Below, piece after piece: positions 40,539 through 49,883 of a stretch of 52,698 nt of DNA. Both the position numbers and the translations under genes were made by a program. The stretch is taken from positions 1 through 52,698 of the forward strand of contig DASVQA010000208.1 of assembly GCA_036389375.1 (NCBI GenBank). Reading direction: 5' to 3'. The notes below the pieces were generated by a model. The model saw only the letters and a program-made list of their open reading frames with translations. It made no database searches and had not been told where the DNA came from. This DNA comes from QHXQ01 sp036389375. Lineage in GTDB: Bacteria > Acidobacteriota > Blastocatellia > Pyrinomonadales > Pyrinomonadaceae. Numbering within the stretch: position 1 is the first letter of the stretch; each line of letters starts with the position of its first letter.

Positions 40539-43196
40539 TCATCCTTCCGCCCGCTCCTGTTCTTCCCAATGCGAGACGGTCTCGTAGGCGCGGCCGAGAA
40601 TCTGGCGCGGGCGCGCGCCGTCGGCAGGGCCGATGAAGCCTTCGCGCTCCATGCCGTCGAGGATGGCGGCGGCGCGCCCGTAACCGATGCGTAGGCGGCG
40701 TTGGAGCACGGAGGTCGAAGCGCGTTTCATCTCGACGCAGATGCGCAAGGCGTCCATGAACAGTTCATCGCGCTCGCCGCCGCCCGCCTCGTTGCCCGTC
40801 GCCTCATCCTCAGACTGTGTGATCGACTCGTCGTAGAGCGGTTGCCCCTGCGCCTTGACGTGCGCGACGATGCGCCCGATCTCCGCCTCGTCCACGTATG
40901 CGCCGTGGACGCGCACGAGGCGCGACGTGCCGGGCGGCAGAAACAGCATGTCGCCGCGACCGAGCAACTGCTCCGCGCCGTTCGCGTCTATGATCGTGCG
41001 CGAGTCAACTTTGGACGAGACGCGGAAGGCGATACGCGAAGGGAAGTTCGCTTTGATCAAGCCGGTGATGACATCGACGGACGGGCGTTGCGTCGCCAGC
41101 ACGAGATGTATGCCGACGGCGCGCGCCATCTGTGCAAGCCGCGTGATGGCTTCCTCGACCTCGTGCCCGGAGACCATCATCAGGTCGGCCAATTCGTCTA
41201 TGATGATGACGAGATAAGGCAGCGTCTGATGCGGTTGGCCCGCGTCGTCGTAGTCCTCGACCAGATTGCGCCGGGCGACCTCTTGATTGTAGCTGTCTAT
41301 GTTGCGCACGCCCCATTGCGCCAGTTGCTTGTAGCGCCGCTCCATCTCTGAGACGGCCCACTTCAACGCGTAGGCGGCGCGCTTCGGCTCCGTGATGATC
41401 GGCGCGGCCAAGTGCGGGATGTCCACGTAGAGACCGAGTTCCAGCCGCTTCGGGTCGATCATGATGAACTTAACTTCGTCGGGCCGCGCCTTGTAGATGA
41501 TCGAGACGACGAGCGAGTTGAGACAGACGGACTTGCCCGTGCCCGTCGCGCCCGCGATCAAGAGGTGCGGCATGCGCGCAAGGTCGGCGACGTAGTTTAA
41601 GCCGTCAATCGTCTTGCCAAGCGCGAGCGTGAGCTTCGAGGGCGACTCCTGAAAGTGGCGCGATTCGACCACCTCGCGCAGCATGATGTTGTCGCGCCGT
41701 TGATTTGGCACTTCGATGCCGACGTGCGCCTTGCCGGGTACGCGGTCAATGCGGATCGACTCGGCCTTCAAAGCCAGACAGAGGTCGTCCACCAGCCCCG
41801 TGACGCGCGAATACTTGACGCCGGGATCAGGCTTGAACTCGTAAGTCGTGACGACGGGGCCGGGACAGATGTATTCGATGCGCCCGGTGACGTTGAACTC
41901 CTTGCATTTCTCTGCGACGCGCGTGGCGAGGCCGCGCAACTCTTCGTCCGCCTGTTCGTGGCGCGGTGGTGCGCCGTTCAAAAATTCGACCGGCGGCATC
42001 TGGTAATTGCTCATCGCCGCCGCCTGCTGCTCAGCGCGGCGCGCGGCCCGCGAAGCCTTATCGGTGCGCGCCGCGTGCGCGTTATCGTCAACCAATTCCG
42101 TGCGCACGACCGACGCGGTCGCCACCATCTCTTCGATCTCGGCCGCCTTCTGATCCGTCTGATCTTCATCGGCCGCACGCCGCGCCGTTCGCGCTGCTGC
42201 GCCGTTCGCCGCCTCACCATTAGTCTGCGCCGCAGCACTCCGCGCCGCAGATTCGACTACGCGCACGTGCGCTGCCGCCTCGTCCGTGTTGCCCGCGCTC
42301 GGCGGCGTGGTGTTTGTCGGCAACGCCTCGTCCGCTTCGGGGCTGACGAACGGCTGCGCGGCTGCCTGCTCGGCGGCAAGCGCCGCACGGCGGATGGCTG
42401 ACGCGGCCGGCACGGCAGCGGCCGGATCGGTTTCGCGCATGAACTCGTCAACGCGGTCTGCGAGGGTGCGGTTGCGCGTGGATTGTTCAGCTTCGCGCGC
42501 GCTTTCCCGCTCGGCGCGGGCCGTCTCGCGCTCCGTTGCGCGTTGTTGCGCGCTTGCGCGCCGCTCGGTCTGCCAGGCGCGGAAGCGTTCGGGCAGTCGG
42601 CGGAAAAACTCGAAGCGGCCGCCGAACAGCATGGGCAGGCGCTCGAACGTGTGCGCAAACGAGAAGTTGGTGGCCAACAGCACGCCGGTCGCGGCGACGG
42701 CCGCGAGTAGGATCGCTGCACCGACTGTGTTGAGCGCGCTCGTGAGCGAGCCTGCGATGAGTGTGCCGAGCAGTCCGCCCGCGCGCACGCGATGATCGAA
42801 GAGGAGCGGGAAACTGAACAGCGCGAGCAGGGAAGCGGCGGCGAGCAGGATGATGACCAGACCAAGCACCCGCACAAGCGGCGCGCCCAGCGGGCGTTTA
42901 CTGAAGCGCCGCCATGCAAGTCCGAACAGCAGGAGCGGCAACAGGTAGGCGGCCAAGCCGAACGTTTGCAGCAGCAGGTCTGCCACGTAAGCGCCAGCCG
43001 GCCCGACCAGATTGTGCGTTACGCCCGCGCCGGTCGAGTTCAAAGAGTTGTCGTTCGGGTTGAAGAAGACGAGGCACAAGAGGAGCAGCGCGCCGAGCGC
43101 AAAGAGCGCGATGGCGATGATCTCGTTGAGCCGCGTGTGGCGCGGCGCGAGGGTTTTCTGTGACTTCGTCCGCGCGTCCGACTGTGTGGTGGCCAT
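40539..43196 (-). CDS. ftsK: DNA translocase FtsK/SpoIIIE
   Basis: Protein of 885 aa. Several N-terminal membrane helices (residues about 25-190) anchor it at the division septum. An Ala/Glu/Arg-rich linker (about 215-390) leads to the motor. Motor motifs: PNQRRDNIMLREVVES, Walker A LIAGATGTGKSVCLNSL, Walker B YLVIIIDELADLMMVSG, and LATQRPSVDVITGLIKANFP. The C-terminal winged-helix gamma domain (RRLRIGYGRAAAILDGMERE) reads polar chromosome sequences. It moves chromosome ends apart and supports dimer resolution. It is transcribed after prfB and lnt in the same direction. Confidence 0.95.
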   Translation of the reverse strand: MATTQSDARTKSQKTLAPRHTRLNEIIAIALFALGALLLLCLVFFNPNDNSLNSTGAGVTHNLVGPAGAYVADLLLQTFGLAAYLLPLLLFGLAWRRFSKRPLGAPLVRVLGLVIILLAAASLLALFSFPLLFDHRVRAGGLLGTLIAGSLTSALNTVGAAILLAAVAATGVLLATNFSFAHTFERLPMLFGGRFEFFRRLPERFRAWQTERRASAQQRATERETARAERESAREAEQSTRNRTLADRVDEFMRETDPAAAVPAASAIRRAALAAEQAAAQPFVSPEADEALPTNTTPPSAGNTDEAAAHVRVVESAARSAAAQTNGEAANGAAARTARRAADEDQTDQKAAEIEEMVATASVVRTELVDDNAHAARTDKASRAARRAEQQAAAMSNYQMPPVEFLNGAPPRHEQADEELRGLATRVAEKCKEFNVTGRIEYICPGPVVTTYEFKPDPGVKYSRVTGLVDDLCLALKAESIRIDRVPGKAHVGIEVPNQRRDNIMLREVVESRHFQESPSKLTLALGKTIDGLNYVADLARMPHLLIAGATGTGKSVCLNSLVVSIIYKARPDEVKFIMIDPKRLELGLYVDIPHLAAPIITEPKRAAYALKWAVSEMERRYKQLAQWGVRNIDSYNQEVARRNLVEDYDDAGQPHQTLPYLVIIIDELADLMMVSGHEVEEAITRLAQMARAVGIHLVLATQRPSVDVITGLIKANFPSRIAFRVSSKVDSRTIIDANGAEQLLGRGDMLFLPPGTSRLVRVHGAYVDEAEIGRIVAHVKAQGQPLYDESITQSEDEATGNEAGGGERDELFMDALRICVEMKRASTSVLQRRLRIGYGRAAAILDGMEREGFIGPADGARPRQILGRAYETVSHWEEQERAEG

Positions 43197-43237
43197 AGAG
43201 CGTTTCTTTCCGTCAGACAGGTCGTTTCCGCTTCGTA

Positions 43238-44348
43238 TTACGCCGCTCGGCGCGCGAGCAGGTATGCCTTGATGAAGTCGTCAATGTCGCCGGCGAGTAC
43301 GCTGTCCACGTCGCCGCGCTCAAGTTTGGTGCGCGCGTCCTTGACGAGCCGGTAGGGCGCAAGCACGTAGTTTCTGATCTGCGAGCCGAAGGAGATGTCG
43401 GCCTTGTTGGCTTCGAGCGCGCTCGTCTCGGCACGGCGCTTCTCAAGTTCGAGTTCGTAGAGGCGCGAGCGCAAGACCTGCATGGCGACGGCGCGGTTCT
43501 GGTGCTGCGAGCGTTGATTCTGACACTGGACGACGATGCCGGTCGGCAGGTGCGTGATACGCACGGCCGAGTCGGTCGTGTTGATGTGCTGCCCGCCCGC
43601 GCCGGTCGCGCGATAAGTGTCAACGCGCAAGTCCTTCTCGTTAATCTCGACCTCGATGTTCTCGTCAATCTCCGGCGAGACAAAGAGCGACGCGAAACTG
43701 GTGTGCCGGCGCGCCGCCTGATCGAACGGCGAGATACGCACGAGGCGATGCACGCCGGCTTCGGCGGACAGTAGCCCATAGGCGTACTCGCCTTCGACGC
43801 GAAACGTCGCGCTCTTGAGACCCGCTTCCTCGCCCGGTTGATATTCCAGCACTTCGGTCTTGAAGCCGCGCCGCTCGGCCCATTTCAGATACATGCGCAG
43901 GAGCATCTCGGCCCAGTCCTGCGACTCCGTGCCGCCCGCGCCGGGATGGATGGTGCAGATAGCGTTGCGCGCATCGTTGTCGCCGGAGAGCAGCATCTCC
44001 GTCTCTGCTTCGGCGATCTCGCCGCCGAGCCGCGTGAGCAACGCGCGCAACTCGCCGAGACTCGCTTCGTCCTCTTCCGCGAATTCAAAGAGCACGCCCG
44101 CGTCAGCGATCTCAGCCTCGAACTGGCGCTGCCGGCCGACGACCTTCTCAACGCGGCTGCGCTGCTGCAACAGACGCTGCGCCGCCTCCTGATCCTGCCA
44201 GAAATCCGGCGCGCTCGCCTGCTGCTCGATGCGCGCTAACTCGTCCTGCTTCGCCGCGACATCAAAGAAACCTCCCAAGCTGCTCGACGCGCGTGCGCAA
44301 GTCGTCAAACCCGGCGCGCAAATCTTGAACTGATAGCGTCTCGATCAT
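43238..44348 (-). CDS. prfB: Peptide chain release factor 2, programmed +1 frameshift
   Basis: About 369 aa after frameshifting. It recognises UGA and UAA stop codons and triggers peptide release. Translation starts at ATG 44348 and reads 28 codons to an in-frame TGA at 44262-44264. A +1 shift on CTT TGA continues as LDVAAKQDELARIEQQ. The shift signal has the usual internal Shine-Dalgarno GGGAGG just upstream of TTTCTTTGA. Functional motifs: stop-codon-reading SPF (RISPFDQAARRHTSF) and the catalytic GGQ (ATGAGGQHINTTDSAVRITH). The autoregulation is the classic one: low RF2 favours the shift. Confidence 0.95.
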
Positions 44349-44400
44349 TAAGCCTCCAAAAGCTGTCCGTCGTTCATCATCCCCTGTTGGTTATCTGGCG

Positions 44401-46110
44401 TCACACCGCCGGCGCGCGTTGCCGGAGCCGCGCGCGCCGCATAGTTGGCCACTGACAAAGAACAAAGAGCAGAACACTAATCAGGGCGCAGAGCGCGACG
44501 AACAGTTCGCCGTGCCGCGTATAAAAAGTCTGACCGGCGGCGGGCGCGACCGGCCACGTGCGCACGGCCGGCTCGAAGCTGTTGGTCGCGTCCTGCACCT
44601 CGCCGCGTGCCGTGATGTAGGCGCTGATGCCCGTGTTCGTGACGCGCAGCACGGGGCGCTCGTTCTCGACGGCGCGGAAGACCGCGTTGGCCAGATGCTG
44701 TCGTAAGACCGGCGTGCGCCCCAGATAGCCGTCGTTCGAGATGTTGATTAGCACATCTGCGCCCGCGCGCGTGAACGTGCGCGCGATCTCCGGGAACGCC
44801 GACTCGAAACAGATAAAGACGCCGCCGCGCGCGTCCCCTAACGGCATCAAAGGGTACTTCGTGCCCGGTGTGAAATCGCCGACCAGCCCGCTCAACAGCC
44901 AAGCGCCCGGAAACCAGCGCGGCAACGGCACGTACTCGCCAAACGGCAGCAGGCGAATCTTATCATACTGCGCCACGAGCCGGCCCTCGTCGTTGACGAG
45001 TACCGCCGAATTGTACGCGCCACCGGCCGGCGCAGGTTCTTGCGAGTTGAACAAAACGGCCGTGCGGTGCGTGCTGGCAAACTCTGCGACCAGCGCGCGG
45101 AATTCCGCGTCCTGCGTGTAAGTAAAATTCATCGGCGACTCAGGCCAAACCACGACGCGCGGCGTGGCCTGCCATGCGCGCAGCGTTTGCGCGTCAGAAC
45201 TGGCCGCGCGCATGTCGCCGGGTAGGCCTGCGGGCGACTCGTCCCAACGCTTGAGTGCATCAGCACTCAAAGAGAGATGGCGCGCGATCAACTCTGCCGT
45301 CTCTTCCGGCGCGCGGTCGAAGTTCACATCGACGTTCGGTTGCACCGCAATCACGACGGCGGCGGGCGCGGCTGCCATACTTTGGGGCAAACCGGGTAAG
45401 CCGGACGAGGTCGTGAGTACGCTGACGAGCGCGACGCCGCCGCCCACGAGCAGCACCATCAGCAGCGCACGCAGGTTGCGCCGCAGGAGCGCGTAAGCGA
45501 GCGCCGCATTCATGGCCACGATTAAAAAGCCGACGGCATAGACGCCGCCCCAGCGCGCCGCACTGATCAGTTCTGGTTGATAGGCCTGCGAGTAGCCGAT
45601 GGCGTTCCAGAGTTGGCCGGTCGCGCCGAGCCGCGCCCATTCGAGCGCGACCCAGAGTGGCGGCGCAGCGAACAGTCCGCACGCGCCCCAGCGCAGACAC
45701 AGGCACGCGAACACGAGGCAAAAGAGCGCTGGGAATAGACCGACGATGAGCGCGCCCGGTATGAGCAGCGCGTAGGCGAGCGCGCCGGGCAGACGCCCGT
45801 AGTGAATCATCGAGTAGGTGAGCCACCAGCACGAGCCGTAGAAAAAGAGCGCGCCCGTCGTCCAGCCAAGCACGAAGCTTTGGCGCGCGCGCGGGCGGCG
45901 TGCAATCGTAAAGAGCAGCGGCGCGAGTCCGACCCAAGCGAGCGGCCAGAGATTGAAGTCGGGGAAGGCGAGTACGAGCAGCAGGGCCGATAGGACGGCG
46001 GTCGCGAATTCAACGCGCGTCGGCGCGGCAGAGCGCGTGAGCGTAAGAAGGCGTGCCCGGCGCGCGCGCCCGGCGGCCGGCTCGGCGAGTGGCACGACTG
46101 CGTCCTGCAC
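44401..46110 (-). CDS. lnt: Apolipoprotein N-acyltransferase
   Basis: Protein of 569 aa, an inner-membrane enzyme that adds the third acyl chain to lipoproteins. Six or more N-terminal membrane helices (residues about 30-225) precede a nitrilase-like periplasmic domain with the catalytic triad: Glu in VVWPESPMNF, Lys in QYDKIRLLPFGEYVPL, and Cys in GVFICFESAFPE. A final helix closes the protein. It confirms a diderm cell. It lies 52 bp upstream of prfB on the same strand, so the two may share a transcript. Confidence 0.92.
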   Translation of the reverse strand: MQDAVVPLAEPAAGRARRARLLTLTRSAAPTRVEFATAVLSALLLVLAFPDFNLWPLAWVGLAPLLFTIARRPRARQSFVLGWTTGALFFYGSCWWLTYSMIHYGRLPGALAYALLIPGALIVGLFPALFCLVFACLCLRWGACGLFAAPPLWVALEWARLGATGQLWNAIGYSQAYQPELISAARWGGVYAVGFLIVAMNAALAYALLRRNLRALLMVLLVGGGVALVSVLTTSSGLPGLPQSMAAAPAAVVIAVQPNVDVNFDRAPEETAELIARHLSLSADALKRWDESPAGLPGDMRAASSDAQTLRAWQATPRVVVWPESPMNFTYTQDAEFRALVAEFASTHRTAVLFNSQEPAPAGGAYNSAVLVNDEGRLVAQYDKIRLLPFGEYVPLPRWFPGAWLLSGLVGDFTPGTKYPLMPLGDARGGVFICFESAFPEIARTFTRAGADVLINISNDGYLGRTPVLRQHLANAVFRAVENERPVLRVTNTGISAYITARGEVQDATNSFEPAVRTWPVAPAAGQTFYTRHGELFVALCALISVLLFVLCQWPTMRRARLRQRAPAV

Positions 46111-46285
46111 GTCGCGGAGTTTAACAGACGGGGCTGGCGCGCGTCATCGCGCTGCGGTCAAACGCCACGCCCTGCGGCAAACGTCCGCGCGAAAATTTTT
46201 TTCGCCGCGCACCTGCGGCTCGCCAAAATGCGTTGAAGGTTAGACCATTTCGGGCAGAAAGGCGGAAATTTGTCACCCACGCTGC

Positions 46286-46331
46286 GACAATTATTGTCAC
46301 TTTGACAACTGCGGTTGACCTTGGTTGACAC
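46286..46331. promoter_or_regulatory. Palindrome and TTGAC repeats upstream of lnt
   Basis: GACAAT-T-ATTGTC (46286-46298) is a perfect 13-bp palindrome. It is followed by three TTGAC units (46302, 46314 and 46324) spaced 10-12 bp apart. About 180 bp upstream of lnt, this looks like a regulator site. Nothing coding is supportable in 46111-46611. Confidence 0.4.
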
Positions 46332-46390
46332 GTGCGTCGCCGCGAGGTGACAGGCGCAAGTCTGCTGCACGGCGAGCATGTTCTTATTGG

Positions 46391-46440
46391 AAAATTAAAA
46401 AAGCCCCAAAAGCGGGAGAACCCGGCAGGTCACCGGGTTC
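46391..46440 (-). terminator. Rho-independent terminator on the - strand
   Basis: On the - strand GAACCCGG and CCGGGTTC (46433-46440 and 46418-46425) form a stem around a 7-nt loop, followed by CCCGCTTTTGGGGC and a T-rich run TTTTTTAATTTT. It would end the transcript of the small membrane gene at 46612-46833. Confidence 0.55.
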
Positions 46441-46611
46441 CGGAAGAAATGAATGTTGATAGGGTCGCTCGGCGGGCGGCTGGCGTAGCGGCAGGCTACA
46501 ACCAGAGAAGTGAAGGCGGCGGGGTCACGGTTTAACTTCGTCCGTGCTTGCCGCTGTCACTTAAAGCACTCTGCGTGCCAGAAAATCATCGTGCTTGAAA
46601 GCAAGGCTGAA

Positions 46612-46833
46612 TTAGTTGGTGGGTGTGGGCGCGCTGGTGTTGACGGCTGCGCCGCGTGCACGCCCGTCGGCCGCCGTCGTCCAGCGCCCGACCATGATGC
46701 CGAGCGCGAAGAACGCCGCCGCGACGAGCAGGATCGCTAACAGCAAGACGGCCGGGCGGCGCTCGTCGCGTTGAAACTCTTCCAGCGCCGAGTGGCGCGT
46801 GCCCCGTCTCTCTTCCTGTGACTCGGTGGCCAT
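46612..46833 (-). CDS. Small single-pass membrane protein, hypothetical
   Basis: Protein of 73 aa: a charged N-terminus (Glu/Arg-rich, about 28 residues), one membrane helix (AVLLLAILLVAAAFFALGIM, about 28-47) and a short Ala/Thr/Asn tail outside. I do not recognise a family. It follows the NfeD-like gene by 33 bp in the same direction and probably shares its mRNA. The AT-poor coding pattern matches the chromosome. Confidence 0.6.
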   Translation of the reverse strand: MATESQEERRGTRHSALEEFQRDERRPAVLLLAILLVAAAFFALGIMVGRWTTAADGRARGAAVNTSAPTPTN

Positions 46834-46866
46834 CGCACGATGATCAGCGCCGCGGCCGGCTCGCGC

Positions 46867-47154
46867 TTAACTTTCCGCTTCGACTTCCAACAAGTGCCCG
46901 CGCGCGCCGACGACGCGCACGCGCCCGCGCTCTACGCTGCCGCCGGAACGCACGCGCGCCCGCCACAACTCGCCGTCTACCAGCACCGCGCCTTCAGGGC
47001 GCAACGCCTCGACGACAGCGCCCACGCGCCCCGTCAGCGCGACGACACCGCGCGCGCCCTTCATGTGCCGCGACCAAGCCGCCAGCACGCCAAGCACGAT
47101 GCACAGCACACCGCCCGACCCTAAGAGCGCAAAGAGCATTGCAGCCGGCAGCAT
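46867..47154 (-). CDS. NfeD-like membrane protein
   Basis: Protein of 95 aa from ATG 47154. A longer frame starts at 47202, but that extension lies in an intergenic repeat. One N-terminal membrane segment (LFALLGSGGVLCIVLGVLAA) leads to an OB-fold domain with the NfeD C-terminal pattern: GRVGAVVEALRPEGAVLVDG, ELWRARVRSGGSVERGRVRV. Family members often partner with SPFH/stomatin proteins or a membrane protease and may aid membrane quality control. No such partner is in view. It is shorter than full NfeD. Confidence 0.78.
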   Translation of the reverse strand: MLPAAMLFALLGSGGVLCIVLGVLAAWSRHMKGARGVVALTGRVGAVVEALRPEGAVLVDGELWRARVRSGGSVERGRVRVVGARGHLLEVEAES

Positions 47155-47166
47155 ACAACAAAAGTA

Positions 47167-47240
47167 GGGATGAAGGATGAGGGCTAAAAAAAGACTACTC
47201 AACTTGAGTCAGCAAACTTTCAGCCCTCATGCCTCAGCCC
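47167..47240. repeat. Inverted intergenic repeat GGGATGAAGGATGAGGGCT type
   Basis: The left arm (47167-47185) and right arm AGCCCTCATGCCTCAGCCC (47222-47240) are imperfect reverse complements. It is another short-repeat hairpin, located right at the stop codon of the TPR gene. Confidence 0.6.
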
Positions 47241-47241
47241 T

Positions 47242-48996
47242 TTATTTCGCTCCTGTCTCGACTTGGCGTTGCAGGGCGATGGCTTCCTGATTGTTGGGAT
47301 CGAGTTGGATGGCGGCGCGAGCGTGCGTGATGGCCTGCGCGCGGTCGCCGCGTTCGAGGAAGATGCGCCCCAGCAAAATGTGCGCGTCAATCAGCTTCTG
47401 CTCCGACCAGAAGAGAGCGGTCTTCAAGGAGGCGACGGAGCGTTGCAGGTCGCCGCGCCGTTGATAGATGCGGCCGAGCATCAAATGCGCTTCGGCGTTC
47501 ATCGGCTCGACCAGCAGGGCGCGGTTCAACTCCGAGAGCGCGTCGTCGTCGTTGCCCGCCTGATAGAGTTCTTTGGCCTTGGCGAGCGAGTCCTGTGCGC
47601 TCGCGCCCGCCGGTTCGACCGTTGCAATGTTTTGCAGGTTCACCGCCGCGATGTAGTCCGGCAGGTCAAACTTCTGATTTAGCCGCAATGGCACTTCCGC
47701 GATTGACTGCGTCTTTTGCCATTCGGTCTGCGCCGTCGCGTAATTGCTCATGTAGCGCCGCGCCTCGTTGTCCGCATTCGCGGCCTGCTCCGTCTGCCCG
47801 ACGCGCTCAAGCGCCTTGGCAAAAAGGAAGAACGCATCGCCGTCGCGTGGCGCTTGCGTGATGACGGCGCGCAGTTGCTCCGCCGCCTCGGCGTACTTGC
47901 CCGCAAGGAACAGCGCGTAAGCGTAGTTATAACTGACGGCCGCATCGTCCGGCGCGGTGTCGCGCGCGCGTTCAAGGAAGGTAAGCGCCTGCTTCAACAG
48001 TCGCTCGCGTTCGGCCGGCGCTTTCTCTGCGCGCGCGGCCTGCGCCGAGAGCGCGCCCGCGTTGTTGTAGATGCCTGTGAGCGGCACGTCGGTCGTGAGC
48101 GGCGAGATGAGCGCGAGCGCATTCGGCAGATCGTGCATGCGCCAGTAGGAGAGCGACGCATAGAAGCTGGCTTCGGCGAAATGCGCGTCTTTGGGTTGCA
48201 GCTTCGTGTAATACTCGTTGGCCTTCTTCCAGTCGCCCTGTTGATAATAGAGATTGCCCAGCTCGAACGCCGCCTGCGGATAGACCGCCCCGCCGTTCGC
48301 CTTCGCATACTCCTTGAGCGCGTTCTGCAAGTAGTTTGAACGCTTCTCTCTGTCTTCGGTCATCACGCCCTTAGCGAAACTCTCAAGCGCGCGCGCGGGG
48401 ACTTTCGTCGCCTTGTCAATAATCTGATTGCGCGAGAAAGGCAGCGCCTTATCGTGCAGGCTGAGAATCTGGTAGGCGAGGATGCCCTGCATCCTTTGCA
48501 TGTCGTTGAGCGGGCCACCGAAGTCGTAAGGCCGCCACGCCCAGCGCCCGTCGGGCATCATGTCGCCCGCGAGCCGGCCTTCGTTGATGCGCACGATGCG
48601 CGCCGTCCCGTGAATCTCCGGCAGCGACTTCTCATCCTGCTTCGGCGTCACATCATACGTGCCGAGCACGACCAGCGTCGCCCGCGCTTCCTGCCCGATC
48701 TTGATCGCGGTGGCCCGCGAAGGCACGGAGGCGAGCGGCAGGCGCAGCCGTTGATAAGTCAACTCGCGCTCGTCGGTGGAGACGACAGACAGCCCCGGCA
48801 CGTTCAGCAACTCGCTCAGGGCGTCGGCGAAACTCGCGCCGATCCAGTTGAACTCGCCCCGGTTCGATTGATTCTCGAAGGGCAGCACGATCACCACGTC
48901 GCCCGCGCGCGTCGTCTGCGCCGCGACCGGCGCGCAGGCCGGCAGACAAAGGAAGGCGAGCGCCAGCATGAATAAACTAAAAGCGCGTCTCGTCAT
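47242..48996 (-). CDS. Exported TPR protein with N-terminal TolB/CsgG-like domain
   Basis: Protein of 584 aa. ATG 48996 gives a signal peptide with a lipobox-like end (FMLALAFLCLPACAPVAAQ), so it may be a lipoprotein. The N-terminal domain (VVIVLPFENQSNRGEFNWIG, then FADALSELL, ARATLVVLGTYDV) is the TolB-like/CsgG-like nucleotide-free fold often fused to TPRs. Residues about 210-584 are many tetratricopeptide repeats in several groups. It probably scaffolds protein complexes in the envelope. Its partner is unknown. It lies next to the remnant of a tRNA-associated insertion. Confidence 0.82.
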   Translation of the reverse strand: MTRRAFSLFMLALAFLCLPACAPVAAQTTRAGDVVIVLPFENQSNRGEFNWIGASFADALSELLNVPGLSVVSTDERELTYQRLRLPLASVPSRATAIKIGQEARATLVVLGTYDVTPKQDEKSLPEIHGTARIVRINEGRLAGDMMPDGRWAWRPYDFGGPLNDMQRMQGILAYQILSLHDKALPFSRNQIIDKATKVPARALESFAKGVMTEDREKRSNYLQNALKEYAKANGGAVYPQAAFELGNLYYQQGDWKKANEYYTKLQPKDAHFAEASFYASLSYWRMHDLPNALALISPLTTDVPLTGIYNNAGALSAQAARAEKAPAERERLLKQALTFLERARDTAPDDAAVSYNYAYALFLAGKYAEAAEQLRAVITQAPRDGDAFFLFAKALERVGQTEQAANADNEARRYMSNYATAQTEWQKTQSIAEVPLRLNQKFDLPDYIAAVNLQNIATVEPAGASAQDSLAKAKELYQAGNDDDALSELNRALLVEPMNAEAHLMLGRIYQRRGDLQRSVASLKTALFWSEQKLIDAHILLGRIFLERGDRAQAITHARAAIQLDPNNQEAIALQRQVETGAK

Positions 48997-49129
48997 GATG
49001 CAAACATCCCACAAGTCTGAAAAAGCAGCGAGGCCGGCGGCGCTCGCTCCAATTGCACAGCGCCGGCGACCTCGTCCTGCACGATCCTTGCTGAGCCGTC
49101 TCGCGTGCGGCGCATCCGGCTACTGCGTT

Positions 49130-49173
49130 TGGCGTCGCGTACGGGAGTCGAACCCGTGACGCCGCCGTGAAAG
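49130..49173 (-). repeat. Duplicated 3' half of tRNA-Glu (att-type remnant)
   Basis: This 44-bp stretch matches 52419-52462 of the intact tRNA-Glu at 42 positions. It covers the anticodon loop, the anticodon 3' stem, the variable loop, a perfect T-arm (ACGGG-TTCGACT-CCCGT) and the 3' acceptor strand with CCA. No D-arm or 5' half is present, so it is not a gene. This is the typical attachment-site copy left when an element integrates at a tRNA 3' end. Confidence 0.78.
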
Positions 49174-49225
49174 TCCGAGCAAGGCATATTGTACGGGTTA
49201 GCATGTGCCCGCACAAGAGGTGCGC

Positions 49226-49310
49226 GCCTAACGCCGGAGCTAAACAGCGCGCCGAAACCCTGATTGATAAACGGCAAGCCCGGCGCGTCCGGTTCGGCAA
49301 ATTGTTAGGC
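49226..49310 (-). repeat. attC-like integron recombination site 1
   Basis: Outer cores GCCTAAC and GTTAGGC (49304-49310 and 49226-49232) bound 85 bp of imperfect dyad sequence, with inner boxes GCCGAACC and GCTCCGGC. The stop codon of the GrpB gene is within the core, the usual cassette layout. Confidence 0.75.
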
Positions 49311-49847
49311 CGCCGGCTGCTGACCGGTCAGCGCCGCACGCCACCGTGCCGCCCTCACGTCCATCTCTTTGATGAAGCCATCTTTGCCATCCATATACCC
49401 GTCCATGCTCTGCGGGTGTTCCTGCGCGAGCGCCCTCTTTAGCTCGCTGTATCGCTGTGCATCCTCGGGGTGCGCGATCATGTAGTCGCGAAACGCTAAG
49501 TGCCGCTCCACCTCCGCCGAGCCGGCGGCAAACACATGAATGTTATGCGTTCTGATTCCTGCCCGGTTGTCTTTACGGAAGTACCGGCGACCAGTGATGC
49601 CGTACTCACCCATCACTTCATAACCGAGCGACTTCATCGCTGAACTCTGGACATCAACTTCCGTAATGTCTCTGACCTCGACTAACAGATCGATGACGGG
49701 CTTTGCATATATGTTCGGGATGGCTGTGCTACCGATATGGTGGATGGCTACAACATTTTCGCCTAGGGCGGCGGCGACATGCTCCGCTTCCGCCTCAAAT
49801 GCATCTCGCCACTGTGGATTGTGTGCGACGACTTCTACTATCCTCAT
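49305..49847 (-). CDS. GrpB family protein (UPF0157, nucleotidyltransferase-like fold)
   Basis: Protein of 180 aa. The GrpB pattern is clear: VVAHNPQWRDAFEAEAEHVA, then IHHIGSTAIPNIYAKPVIDL with the GS and DxL elements of a nucleotidyltransferase fold, YEVMGEYGITGRRYFRK, and HNIHVFAAGSAEVERHLAFR. Family members are common cassette cargo and may modify small molecules; the substrate is unknown. The stop codon overlaps attC site 1 and the start follows attC site 2 by 36 bp, so it is one whole gene cassette. Confidence 0.87.
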   Translation of the reverse strand: MRIVEVVAHNPQWRDAFEAEAEHVAAALGENVVAIHHIGSTAIPNIYAKPVIDLLVEVRDITEVDVQSSAMKSLGYEVMGEYGITGRRYFRKDNRAGIRTHNIHVFAAGSAEVERHLAFRDYMIAHPEDAQRYSELKRALAQEHPQSMDGYMDGKDGFIKEMDVRAARWRAALTGQQPAA

Positions 49848-49883
49848 TAATTGAGCACCTCGTGAGTAGCTTGTAAACTACCA

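Noticed and set aside
46332..46535. A + strand reading frame of 67 codons
   Set aside because: Non-ATG start, no ribosome binding site, no recognisable protein character, and it overlaps a terminator-like structure.
46391..46560. A riboswitch upstream of a + strand gene
   Set aside because: I could match no known aptamer core, there is no + strand gene downstream, and the T-run favours a - strand terminator.
49130..49173. A second functional tRNA-Glu gene
   Set aside because: The 5' half and the D-arm are missing, so it cannot fold as a tRNA.
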